From positions 868,001 through 932,000 of the forward strand of contig NZ_CP047656.1 in the NCBI RefSeq assembly GCF_009906955.1: a stretch of 64,000 nt of DNA, read 5' to 3'. This document shows positions 16,366 to 24,248 of this stretch, piece after piece (the stretch's first letter is position 1; each line of letters opens with the position of its first letter). The stretch is from Paraglaciecola mesophila (GTDB lineage: Bacteria > Pseudomonadota > Gammaproteobacteria > Enterobacterales > Alteromonadaceae). Made by a program: the position numbers and the translations under genes. The notes under the pieces are model-generated. The model was not told where the DNA came from. It was given only the letters and a program-made list of their open reading frames with translations, and searched no databases.

Positions 16366-17442
16366 ATGAAAGCAAAACACATACTACTCACTGCCATCAT
16401 ATTAACGTTTGGGCTTAGTGCGACTGCTGGCGCTGCTGATGGCAAAAAATACCGCTGGCGTCTTGCGGAAACGTGGGGGCCTAACTTTCCGATTTTTGGT
16501 GATGCTAGCAAAAATATGGCAAAAATGGTCAAAGAAATGTCAGATGGCCGTTTAACCATTCGTATCGATTCCGCCAATAAACATAAATCGGCATTGGGTA
16601 TTTTTGACTTTGTAAAAAGTGGCCAGTACCAAATGGGCCACTCAGCGTCTTACTACTGGAAAGGCAAAGATTTTAACACCATGTTCTTTACCACTGTGCC
16701 TTTTGGTATGACCGCGCCTGAACAATATGCGTGGTTTTATTACGGCGGCGGCATGGAGTTGATGAAAGAAACCTACGACAAATATGGCATTTTATCTTTC
16801 CCCGGTGGCAACACTGGCGTGCAAATGGGCGGTTGGTTCAGAAAAGAAATCAACACAGTCGCAGACCTAAAAGGGCTTAAAATGCGTATCCCTGGTTTTG
16901 CTGGTGAAGTATTAGCAAAGTTAGGTGCCAGCCCAACCAATATACCTTCTGCTGAGTTATATACTGCGCTAGAGCGTAACACTATTGATGCGTTAGAATG
17001 GGTTGGTCCGTCGCTCGACTTACGTATGGGCTTTCACAAAATAGCGCCTTATTACTACACAGGCTGGCAAGAGCCCGCCACTGAATTGCAGTTTATGGTT
17101 AATCAAAAAGCTTATGACTCATTGCCTGCTGATCTACAAAAAATACTTACTATCGCGATGAAAACCGCCGCTTACGATATGTATTCACAGTCTACGCACG
17201 AAAATGGTGTAAATCTTAAGGCGCTACAAACTGAATACCCAGATGTGAAAATTCGTACCTTTCCCCAGCCTGTCATGAATGCCATACGTGAAGCAAACGA
17301 CGAGTTACTCGCAGAATTTGCGGCGAAAGATGAAGAAACAGACAAAATATTAAAATCCATTCAGCGTTACCAAGAACAGGTTCGAGCCTGGACCAAGTTC
17401 GCTGACCAAGCCTACTTAGAAAGCTTTGAGTCAAACGAGTAA
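16366..17442 (+). CDS. dctP: TRAP transporter periplasmic binding protein, TakP-like
   Basis: 358 residues. The signal peptide spans residues 1 to about 24 (TAGAADGKK). It is the periplasmic receptor of a Na+-driven TRAP importer. The central region GGWFRKEINTVADLKGLKMRIPG contains the invariant Arg that salt-bridges the ligand carboxylate. The stretch ALEWVGPSLDLRMGFHKIAP and YYYTGWQEPATELQF closely follow the TakP subfamily (alpha-keto acid/Na+ binding), so a 2-oxo acid or similar monocarboxylate ligand is plausible. The start follows AGAGGA by nine bases. dctQ and dctM follow on the same strand. Confidence 0.92.
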   Translation: MKAKHILLTAIILTFGLSATAGAADGKKYRWRLAETWGPNFPIFGDASKNMAKMVKEMSDGRLTIRIDSANKHKSALGIFDFVKSGQYQMGHSASYYWKGKDFNTMFFTTVPFGMTAPEQYAWFYYGGGMELMKETYDKYGILSFPGGNTGVQMGGWFRKEINTVADLKGLKMRIPGFAGEVLAKLGASPTNIPSAELYTALERNTIDALEWVGPSLDLRMGFHKIAPYYYTGWQEPATELQFMVNQKAYDSLPADLQKILTIAMKTAAYDMYSQSTHENGVNLKALQTEYPDVKIRTFPQPVMNAIREANDELLAEFAAKDEETDKILKSIQRYQEQVRAWTKFADQAYLESFESNE

Positions 17443-17454
17443 TTAGTTAGCTTG

Positions 17455-17478
17455 GGCAGTGGCGCAATCGTGACTGCC
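17455..17478 (+). other. Intercistronic hairpin between dctP and dctQ
   Basis: GGCAGT (17455-17460) pairs with ACTGCC (17473-17478) with a 12-nt loop and no T tract. A stem in this place often raises receptor mRNA relative to the membrane-subunit mRNA by stabilising the upstream transcript or attenuating. That role is inferred. Confidence 0.4.
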
Positions 17479-17576
17479 TAAGGTTACTTTCTTTCCCATC
17501 TTTTATGTTTGGTTGTCTGGCTGCCCCTCACGTTGTTTGGGATGCAGCGCAGATGCCACTGTGTCAGAGATTTATT

Positions 17577-18107
17577 ATGAATTCAGTCGTTAGGTTACTA
17601 GGCAAGTTTATCGATGGTGTTGGCCATCTATGCAGCGTGCTGATGATGTTAATGATTTTGAACGTGTTTTATGACGTGATCATGCGTTACTTTTTCAATG
17701 AAGTCAGCATTGGTATGCAAGAGCTAGAGTGGCACTTATTCGCAGCCATGTTTATGTTCGGTATTGGTTATACCTTAAAAGCCGATGGCCATGTGCGAGT
17801 CGATGTATTTTATGACAACTTCAGCCCCCGCGTAAAAGCCTACATCAACCTGTTTGGGGCGTTATTTTTTGTACTGCCTGTGACCTTCTTGATCCTTTAC
17901 TACAGCTGGGATTACACCCTTGAGGCCTATGAAATGGGTGAAGGCAGTGCTGATCCCGGCGGGCTACCCCATCGCTTTATTATTCGCGGCGTTATCCCTG
18001 TTTCATCGGTGTTTCTTATTGTATGTGCGTTGTACGTCGTGCTTGAACAAGTGCAACGCCTAACCGGTATGACTCCACCTACGACTAATCATAAGGATAC
18101 TATCTAA
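17577..18107 (+). CDS. dctQ: TRAP transporter small membrane subunit
   Basis: 176 residues with four membrane helices, the normal DctQ size. MQELEWHLFAAMFMFGIGYTLKADGHVRVDVFYD carries the conserved E-W-H and the GHVRVD motif of the family. The longer frame beginning at 17505 adds a hydrophilic leader with no binding site, so ATG 17577 is preferred. Its stop overlaps the dctM start (TAATGA), indicating translational coupling of the two membrane subunits. Confidence 0.9.
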   Translation: MNSVVRLLGKFIDGVGHLCSVLMMLMILNVFYDVIMRYFFNEVSIGMQELEWHLFAAMFMFGIGYTLKADGHVRVDVFYDNFSPRVKAYINLFGALFFVLPVTFLILYYSWDYTLEAYEMGEGSADPGGLPHRFIIRGVIPVSSVFLIVCALYVVLEQVQRLTGMTPPTTNHKDTI

Positions 18108-19387
18108 TGACGGGTTTAGTTTTATTTGGTATTGCCTTGCTGTGCTTATTTTTAGGCTATTCAGTGGCGTTTACCTTCGCTGGTGTCTCGGTGTTAATCG
18201 GCGTAATTGTGCTAGGTGCAGACTTATTTGCTTTTATGCCCTATCGCATTATGAGCATCATGGAAAACACGACTATGATGGCTATCCCCATGTTTGTCTT
18301 TATGGGCATAGTGTTGCAAAAAACCGGCCTTGCTGAACGTCTACTGGAGTCTTCAGCTAAGTTGTTTGGGGGTATTTCTGGTGGCGTGGCGGTATCAACC
18401 ATAATCGTAGGCGCTTTGTTAGCGGCCTCCACCGGTGTGGTTGGCGCAAGCGTGGTTGCAATGGGCGTTATATCATTGCCTGTCATGCTGAAAAATAATT
18501 ATCACCAACCGACCGCTGCTGGTGTAATATGCGCGGCCGGCACGCTAGGGCAAATCATTCCACCCTCTATTATTTTGATAATTTTAGGTGATGTAATGGG
18601 CGTACCGGTAGGCGACCTGTTTCGTGCAGCCGTTATTCCAGGGGTACTACTGATAGTGGTATATACCCTTTACATTCTCGTTTTAGGGAAAATAAAACCT
18701 GAGTTTTGCCCTCCGATTGAAGTCACAGAAGATAAGCGAATCATCATTGTACAAGCGATTAAAGACATCTTTCCGCCGTTATTACTTATTGTCACCGTAC
18801 TGGGCTCGATATTCACAGGGATTGCCACCCCAACTGAATCATCTGCCATCGGCGCTGTGGGTGCGTTAGTCTTGTCTGCTATGTATGGCCGCTTTTCTTT
18901 TAAAGGCGTGCACGAGATTTCTGGCGAAACCGTTAAAGTGACAGCCATGATCTTTGCTGTGCTCGTTGGTGCTACAGCGTTCTCAATGGTGTTTAGTTAT
19001 TCTGGTAGTGAATATTTAGTCGAAGATTTCTTTCTAGATTTACCTGGGGATAAATGGACCTTCATCGTGCTGGCCATGGTGACCATTTTATTGCTGGGTT
19101 TCTTCATTGACTTTATTGAAATTTCTTTTTTAATCGTGCCAATTCTGACCCCGGTCGCCATGGTGCTAGATATTGATTTAATTTGGTTCGCCATCTTAAT
19201 TTCAATGAATCTACAAACATCGTTTTTAACCCCGCCCTTTGGTTTTAGCTTGTTTTACCTCAAAGGCGTGGCCCCTAAATCGCTAAAAACCACGACAATT
19301 TATAAAGGCGTAGTGCCGTTTATTTTGATGCAAGTATTGGTCTTGCTGCTAGTCGTGCTATTTCCTGAACATCTTATATTGCAATAA
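18107..19387 (+). CDS. dctM: TRAP transporter large permease subunit
   Basis: 426 residues and about 12 hydrophobic segments. It is the Na+-coupled translocation subunit partnered by DctQ. Family features seen: MENTTMMAIPMFVFMGIVLQ near residue 50, GVVGASVVAMGVISLPVML near 110, AAGTLGQIIPPSIILII near 140, TPTESSAIGAVGAL near 245, and NLQTSFLTPPFGFSLFYLKGV near the C-terminus. It is co-translated with dctQ, and the porin gene begins 21 bases after its stop. Confidence 0.93.
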   Translation: MTGLVLFGIALLCLFLGYSVAFTFAGVSVLIGVIVLGADLFAFMPYRIMSIMENTTMMAIPMFVFMGIVLQKTGLAERLLESSAKLFGGISGGVAVSTIIVGALLAASTGVVGASVVAMGVISLPVMLKNNYHQPTAAGVICAAGTLGQIIPPSIILIILGDVMGVPVGDLFRAAVIPGVLLIVVYTLYILVLGKIKPEFCPPIEVTEDKRIIIVQAIKDIFPPLLLIVTVLGSIFTGIATPTESSAIGAVGALVLSAMYGRFSFKGVHEISGETVKVTAMIFAVLVGATAFSMVFSYSGSEYLVEDFFLDLPGDKWTFIVLAMVTILLLGFFIDFIEISFLIVPILTPVAMVLDIDLIWFAILISMNLQTSFLTPPFGFSLFYLKGVAPKSLKTTTIYKGVVPFILMQVLVLLLVVLFPEHLILQ

Positions 19388-19407
19388 CACACACATAGGA
19401 CACACAC

Positions 19408-20439
19408 ATGAAAAAATCTATGCTCGCGTTAGCCATGCTTTCTCCCCTTGCGGCCAGCCAGTCAGCACACGCTGAGGTAACCGCTTATGGCCGAGTGCTA
19501 TATAACATTATTAAAGACGACACGACTGACGATCTGTACTTCGGTCGCCATGAGTTTGCAGAATCAACCATAGGGGTGAAAGGTTCGGTTGAATACAATG
19601 ACCTCACCTTTGGTGCTCAAGTAGAAATTGGCCTAGACGAAGGTGTGTCCAATATCCTGCACGATGGCACGAACTCACGAAACCGTATTCAAGAAATATG
19701 GGTACAAGGCAAATTTGGTAAAGTGAAAATGGGCACAGGCGCGAGCATTACCTGGATTGTGTCAGACGTTGACCAGTCAGGCACTTGGTGGTCTGACCCA
19801 CTAGGTATGAGCCAACGCTTCGGTTCAACCCGCCGCGGCCCTGCTGGTGAAAGCCAAACGCCATTTGTAACAACCCAATCAATCTTTCTTGAGCGCTTTG
19901 TGTATGAGTCACCTACGTTTTTAGACGGTGCTAAGTTTTACGCCCAATACGGTGAAGACAGCAGCTATGAAATAGCAGTCAAATACAAGGCCAATGGTTG
20001 GCGTGTTAACGCATGGTCTACCGATTTTGGTGATGCAAATAACGATGAAGACCCCCAAGCGAACATCGACGGCAATAGCACTGAAGGCTTCTTTGGTTCA
20101 AAAAGTGGCTACGGCATTTTAGCGGGGTACTTACATGATTCAGGTGTTAACTTTAGTGCGACTTATGGCGTGGCCGATCGAGTGGCAGGTGGTGACAGCG
20201 ATTTCTTAAACTGGAAGTTAGGCTATACCCAAGGTAAACACGCAGTTAGTTACAGTATGGGGAACTATGGCGCTGAAGATGCCAGCGGTATTGACGGACC
20301 GGCTCACACAAGAACCACTGTTGCCTATCACTTTGTACCCGTCGCGGGGGTGAGATTCTGGGCACAGGCAACGAAGGGCGATACAGACGAAGAAGAAAGC
20401 TTCAATGCTTTCGCTGTGGGTGGCATGGTGCAGTTCTAG
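19408..20439 (+). CDS. Gram-negative general porin, linked to the TRAP operon
   Basis: 343 residues. The signal peptide ends AHA before EVTAYGRVLYNI, the classical first strand of trimeric 16-strand porins. GFRxG-like segments (STIGVKGSVEYNDLTFGAQVEIG, GKFGKVKMGTG) and a final strand ending in phenylalanine (FNAFAVGGMVQF) mark an outer-membrane barrel. Its position 21 bases after dctM suggests it opens the outer membrane to the TRAP substrate. The 3' flank holds a 16-bp tandem repeat rather than a clear terminator. Confidence 0.9.
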   Translation: MKKSMLALAMLSPLAASQSAHAEVTAYGRVLYNIIKDDTTDDLYFGRHEFAESTIGVKGSVEYNDLTFGAQVEIGLDEGVSNILHDGTNSRNRIQEIWVQGKFGKVKMGTGASITWIVSDVDQSGTWWSDPLGMSQRFGSTRRGPAGESQTPFVTTQSIFLERFVYESPTFLDGAKFYAQYGEDSSYEIAVKYKANGWRVNAWSTDFGDANNDEDPQANIDGNSTEGFFGSKSGYGILAGYLHDSGVNFSATYGVADRVAGGDSDFLNWKLGYTQGKHAVSYSMGNYGAEDASGIDGPAHTRTTVAYHFVPVAGVRFWAQATKGDTDEEESFNAFAVGGMVQF

Positions 20440-20448
20440 TTTGCGTCA

Positions 20449-20492
20449 GCTCTAGTTCACGACTGCTCTAGTTCACGACTGCGCTAGTTCAC
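20449..20492. repeat. 16-bp tandem repeat, about 2.75 copies
   Basis: Unit GCTCTAGTTCACGACT occurs at 20449-20464 and 20465-20480, followed by a partial copy GCGCTAGTTCAC at 20481-20492. It lies ten bases after the porin stop. No secondary structure with a T tract was seen. Probably slippage-generated. Confidence 0.9.
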
Positions 20493-20642
20493 AGGGCTTT
20501 GGCACTGCGCTTTTATCATCGCTGTGCACTTATCACAGCTTTGAACTTAACTCAGCGGTGCATTAAAAATGTCTCGCAACAATCACGCCCATCGCGTTAT
20601 TGTTGCCTACGTTATACGTTTTCATCAGGTAAGGTTTTTAGA

Positions 20643-21140
20643 ATGTCATTATATCGCCCTATAACGCAAGGTTCAGAAATGAGCCCGCGCGCACCACATA
20701 GCAAAGCTTTGCTTAATTCCATGTTTGTTATGCTGCTGAGCGTCAGCGGCCCTATCCTCGCCCAAGAAGAACTAGAAGGCCCTGGGATATTTTCAGGGGA
20801 CAAAGGTGAATTTTCGCTAAGCAAAATGTTCTCTGACAAAGAATCGGATAGCAAAGCTCAAGCCCAAGAGAAGGATTCAGCCAAGGAGCAGACGCAAGCA
20901 AACCCACAACCAAAAACCAGCGGTACGATTGTTAAGCCCACTGGGAATACGCACAGCAACAACGGCGCGGTGGTTCAGGCAGCTCCCGCTAATAAAACCA
21001 ACGCGCACGTGTCCTCAGAACTAGATGAGTTCACCCTCTTTAAAGAGTGGAAATTGGCGAAAGCCAAAAACAGCTCAGCTTATCAAGAATTTTTACTGTG
21101 GCTTGAATTTCAGGAATACAAACATAAAAAAAGCGACTAA
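20643..21140 (+). CDS. Exported hypothetical protein
   Basis: 165 residues from ATG 20643; ATG 20679 with AAGG seven bases upstream is an alternative start. A hydrophobic segment ALLNSMFVMLLSVSGPILAQ looks like a signal peptide. The mature part has a short EELEGPGIFSGDKGEF segment, a low-complexity Gln/Ala/Asn/Thr-rich linker, and a conserved-looking C-terminal helix (DEFTLFKEWKLAKAKNSSAY, then WLEFQEYKHKK). I do not recognise the family. Its stop codon lies in the loop of a terminator hairpin. Confidence 0.65.
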   Translation: MSLYRPITQGSEMSPRAPHSKALLNSMFVMLLSVSGPILAQEELEGPGIFSGDKGEFSLSKMFSDKESDSKAQAQEKDSAKEQTQANPQPKTSGTIVKPTGNTHSNNGAVVQAAPANKTNAHVSSELDEFTLFKEWKLAKAKNSSAYQEFLLWLEFQEYKHKKSD

Positions 21141-21155
21141 GGCGTCGCTATTTTT
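21132..21155 (+). terminator. Terminator hairpin containing the stop codon
   Basis: AGCGAC (21132-21137) pairs with GTCGCT (21144-21149); the TAA stop of the upstream gene is in the six-base loop. A run of five T (21151-21155) follows, and an A run precedes the stem, so it may work in both directions. Confidence 0.75.
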
Positions 21156-21190
21156 ATGGGTACAAAACACTGGGCTGAACACAGACTTAA

Positions 21191-21733
21191 TTAGTCAGCT
21201 ATTACACCGCAGGCTACTCGTTCGCCACCGCCACCAAGTGCTTTAGGCGAATCTGAATAATTATCTCCACCAGCGTGGATCATAATAGCTCGACCTTCTA
21301 TGTCATCCAGTTCCAATTCTGGGGCAAACACAGGTTGTGTGGCTTTTCCGTCTTTATCTACGTATAACGTAGGTAAATCCCCTTCATGACCTTCTTCTGA
21401 CCAAGGCACGCTATGCTTATCGGTATTTTCAGGATCATAGTGCCCACCTGCTGCACCACCTAATACGTTTTTACCGTCTTTCATGGCTCCAGAGCAGTCA
21501 CCATTTTGGTGTATGTGGAAGCCGTGAATACCTGGAGTTAATCCACTGAGGTTAGGTGTGAACACCACACCGTCGTCGTCATAATCACTGACCATAACGC
21601 TACCGATGCTTTCACCGGTTTTGAGGTCATTCATAACAACGTTTTTGCCATCTTCGGAATCGCCAGCGAAACTCGCTGCACTTAGCGCCAAAGAAATTGA
21701 GCCCGCTAATATAGGTAGTAAAAATTTCTTCAT
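21191..21733 (-). CDS. sodC: Periplasmic Cu-Zn superoxide dismutase
   Basis: 180 residues. It dismutates superoxide to oxygen and hydrogen peroxide in the periplasm. The signal peptide ends SFAGDSED near residue 24. Metal ligands are in HGFHIHQNGDCS (copper His residues), GGAAGGHYDP and HSVPW (bridging/zinc), and IMIHAGGDNYSD (last copper His). The disulfide pair is the Cys in NGDCSGA and the Cys in RVACGVIAD. GGGGERVACGVI closes the family signature. The start carries a purine-rich GGAGGACG upstream. No operon partner. Confidence 0.95.
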   Translation of the reverse strand: MKKFLLPILAGSISLALSAASFAGDSEDGKNVVMNDLKTGESIGSVMVSDYDDDGVVFTPNLSGLTPGIHGFHIHQNGDCSGAMKDGKNVLGGAAGGHYDPENTDKHSVPWSEEGHEGDLPTLYVDKDGKATQPVFAPELELDDIEGRAIMIHAGGDNYSDSPKALGGGGERVACGVIAD

Positions 21734-21767
21734 TACGTCCTCCGTTTAATTAAACTTTCTCAGTCTC

Positions 21768-21831
21768 TGCAATATCGTCTTTGAAAAGAGGCAAACCCGA
21801 AGCTGCCAACATTGAAGAACGCGATATTGCA
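21768..21831. repeat. Perfect 10-bp inverted repeat upstream of sodC
   Basis: TGCAATATCG (21768-21777) and CGATATTGCA (21822-21831) are perfect complements separated by 44 bases, starting 34 bases upstream of the sodC start. It could be paired operator half-sites or a leader stem. The remainder of the 440-base gap to 22174 contains no supported gene; antisense frames of 61-68 codons here look accidental. Confidence 0.45.
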
Positions 21832-22174
21832 GCAACCATTGTTGTGCAAACAGGAAGGAGCATAAAACACACCAAATCATTTCGATTACAGCGCAACGCG
21901 CTATAGCCCAGACGCAGTACGTTAACAACATACTTGGGACAGTCTGCTAGCCACATAAGCGAAACGGAATATAGGGGTGTAAGGGTAAATTATTCACACC
22001 CTGATACGCATATTTTACCGAGTCCACTCAAATAATTTTTTCGATAAACAACGCGTTGAGAAACTAAAACATACAATCGCCCGTGACTTGGTTTGCTAGT
22101 GAAAACCCCCATACGTTCAAGTACCATGAGTCAAAACAACCTTGCGATGAATAGCAAAAACGAAAGGAGATACT

Positions 22175-22789
22175 TTGCAAAACAGAAGTTGGACATTACA
22201 AGATGCGCAACAATTAGCGGACGAGTTTCCGTATACCTTTTATAAACCATCACACGAAGTGGTATCAACGCTCAGGCCAGGTAACCAAGTAAAATTGATA
22301 TTTGAGTTTGAATCCGATGATCCTGAAGTGCCATCAGCTGAGCGCATGTGGGTAGAGATCCTTGAGCACAAAGATGGCGTGTATTCTGGTTATCTCAATA
22401 ATAAGCCCATGTACATCACGGATCTTAAACACAGAGATGAGGTTGAATTTCGAGCGTGCCACATCATGGACACGGAATTAGATGATCCTGTACCTTCGAT
22501 CACAGATAAATATATTAAGCGCTGCTTTGTAACCCATAATATTCTTCATCAAGACCAACCAGTGGGTTTCTTGTACCGAGACCCTCCTGAATATGACGAC
22601 GACAGTGGCTGGCGGATCACGACTGGAAGTGAGACCGACGAATATATGAAAGACTCCCGAAATTCTTCTTATGTGTCACTGGGTGCTGTGCTGCGACAAG
22701 ATGACAGTATTCTCGCCCTTTTGGAGAGTGACTTTGGAATGGCATTTATAAAAAACGATGAAGGAAAATTCGTCGTGTTAGAAGATTAA
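22175..22789 (+). CDS. DUF2314-like plus DUF2185 (Imm33-like) protein
   Basis: 204 residues, cytoplasmic. Residues ~35-110 look like DUF2314 (AERMWVEILEHKDGVYSGYL followed by MYITDLKHRDEVEF). Residues ~118-204 look like DUF2185/Imm33: CFVTHNILHQDQPVGFLYRD, DSGWRITTGSETDEYM, and SILALLESDFGMAF. Imm33 proteins are predicted immunity factors in polymorphic toxin loci, but DUF2185 also occurs alone; no toxin gene is adjacent here. The start is TTG, supported by AAGGAG six bases upstream, and there is no better in-frame ATG nearby. Confidence 0.75.
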   Translation: MQNRSWTLQDAQQLADEFPYTFYKPSHEVVSTLRPGNQVKLIFEFESDDPEVPSAERMWVEILEHKDGVYSGYLNNKPMYITDLKHRDEVEFRACHIMDTELDDPVPSITDKYIKRCFVTHNILHQDQPVGFLYRDPPEYDDDSGWRITTGSETDEYMKDSRNSSYVSLGAVLRQDDSILALLESDFGMAFIKNDEGKFVVLED

Positions 22790-22835
22790 ATCGTCAACTG
22801 GCAGGCCCCTGCAGCTTCGTTATCCAAGCAAATAA

Positions 22836-22869
22836 AAAATGAGCATCTCTTCTAAAAGATGCTCATTTT
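22836..22869. terminator. Bidirectional terminator between convergent genes
   Basis: AAAATGAGCATCT (22836-22848) pairs perfectly with AGATGCTCATTTT (22857-22869) around an 8-nt loop. A and T flanks on both sides let it serve both the DUF2185 gene and the CpxP-like gene. Confidence 0.9.
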
Positions 22870-22900
22870 ATGGGTTTAGTTCCCCCATAGACTCTGTTAC

Positions 22901-23344
22901 TTAAGCGTTGTCTTGACGCTTTTTATTATGACGTTTAGCACGTTTTTCAGCCATAGCATTAAACTTTTCAAGTTGTTCAGCAGTTAATATTTGCTGCACT
23001 TTGACGCGCATATCTGCCATTTTCAGCACTCGTACCTTTGCTCGTTCCGCACTTAAATCGGCGAGTTGATTGAGCTCTTGCTCATAATTTGCGTCAGAGG
23101 CATCAAGCGCTGCTAATTGTGCTTTGATTGACGTTTGAGTGCCTTTTTCTGGGCGATTTTCTTTCATTTCTTTTTTCAACGCTTTAAGTTGATCTTTTTG
23201 CGCATCGCTTAAATCGAGTACGCGTACCATTTTGTGAATGGGTAAGAAGCCTTGGCCACGGTGACCGTCTGAATGTTTGCCACCAGCAAAGGCAGTTGTT
23301 GCGATACATGCACTTAATAGAACGCCAGTAATTAATTTTTTCAT
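22901..23344 (-). CDS. cpxP: CpxP/Spy-family periplasmic chaperone-like protein
   Basis: 147 residues. The signal peptide ends TTAFAGGKH near residue 21. The mature protein is helical and highly charged and has the family's LTxxQ-type repeats, seen as LDLSDAQKDQLKALKKEM and QILTAEQLEKFNAM. CpxP-like proteins bind misfolded envelope proteins and damp CpxA signalling. It diverges from the cpxR-like gene, with a consensus CpxR box between them, the classical cpxP-cpxRA arrangement. The C-terminal tail is very basic. Confidence 0.85.
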   Translation of the reverse strand: MKKLITGVLLSACIATTAFAGGKHSDGHRGQGFLPIHKMVRVLDLSDAQKDQLKALKKEMKENRPEKGTQTSIKAQLAALDASDANYEQELNQLADLSAERAKVRVLKMADMRVKVQQILTAEQLEKFNAMAEKRAKRHNKKRQDNA

Positions 23345-23457
23345 CTTAATATTCCTACTTGGTTTGGGTCATTAAAATAAATGACGTGGGTAAAAGGTTT
23401 ATCTAATCAACGGGACTCAGTATGCACATTCGGTTCGATAAGTAGGGTTAAGCTAGT

Positions 23458-23472
23458 GTAAAGTTCAGTAAA
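23458..23472. promoter_or_regulatory. CpxR binding box
   Basis: GTAAA (23458-23462), five bases, then GTAAA (23468-23472): an exact match to the CpxR consensus GTAAA-N5-GTAAA. It lies 40 bases upstream of the cpxR start and about 115 bases from the cpxP start, in the divergent intergenic region, so it can serve autoregulation and CpxP induction. Confidence 0.8.
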
Positions 23473-23511
23473 GTTGATCCCAGATGAATATAAAGCGGTT
23501 AATCTCCCCCT

Positions 23512-24246
23512 ATGAAAAATGAAAAATACAAAATCTTATTAGTAGACGACGACGAAACCTTATGTGCCTTGCTAAGTGAATTTTTGCAAGAAGAAGGGTT
23601 TGATGTTGAGACGTTGCATACCGGCGATGCCGCCACCCAGCGCTTATTGCAAAGGGATGATATTGATACTGTCGTGCTTGATATCATGATGCCAGGTATG
23701 TCCGGCCTGGATGTATTGCGCAGCGTGCGCGCAAAGCGTCAGGTGCCAATACTCATGCTTACAGGTCGAGGGGACGACATTGACAGAATAGTCGGACTTG
23801 AGATGGGTGCCGATGACTATCTAGGGAAACCGTGCAACCCTCGTGAACTCAGCGCGCGCATTAAGGCAATTATTCGTCGCACAGAAAACTCCCTTGGCAA
23901 TGGTGTTGAAACAAAGCCTATAGTGCATACTCAGTTACACGGTATCAAACTAGATACTGGCACACGTACTGCCTTGGTAAATAACAATCCGTTGCCGCTA
24001 ACCAGTGCCGAATTTAATGCGTTAAGTTTATTAATGACCCGCGCAGGGCAAACGATAACGAAACAAGATATGACCCAAGAAGTATTGAACCGTCCCCTTG
24101 AGGCGTACGATCGCGCGATGGACGTACACATCAGCCGCATACGCCAAAAGCTATCTGCAGAGGGGATCAATGATGTGATTAAGTCAATCCGCGGTGTCGG
24201 TTATCAAATGCTAACCGAACAACAACCAAACCAAGACGACAACTAA
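23512..24246 (+). CDS. cpxR: OmpR-family response regulator, CpxR-like
   Basis: 244 residues. The receiver domain has VDDDE near residue 11, the phospho-acceptor Asp57 in VVLDIMMPGMSG, Thr in MLTGRG and Lys in DDYLGKPCNPREL. The C-terminal winged helix includes LTSAEFNALSLLMTRAGQ, DRAMDVHISRIRQKL and SIRGVGYQM. Its cognate kinase starts two bases after the stop. Together with the cpxP-like gene and the CpxR box this is the envelope-stress regulator. Confidence 0.9.
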   Translation: MKNEKYKILLVDDDETLCALLSEFLQEEGFDVETLHTGDAATQRLLQRDDIDTVVLDIMMPGMSGLDVLRSVRAKRQVPILMLTGRGDDIDRIVGLEMGADDYLGKPCNPRELSARIKAIIRRTENSLGNGVETKPIVHTQLHGIKLDTGTRTALVNNNPLPLTSAEFNALSLLMTRAGQTITKQDMTQEVLNRPLEAYDRAMDVHISRIRQKLSAEGINDVIKSIRGVGYQMLTEQQPNQDDN

Positions 24247-24248
24247 AG

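Noticed and set aside
21746..21956. Two antisense frames of 61 and 68 codons upstream of sodC
   Set aside because: No binding site, cysteine-rich random composition, and they overlap the inverted repeat and expected promoter region.
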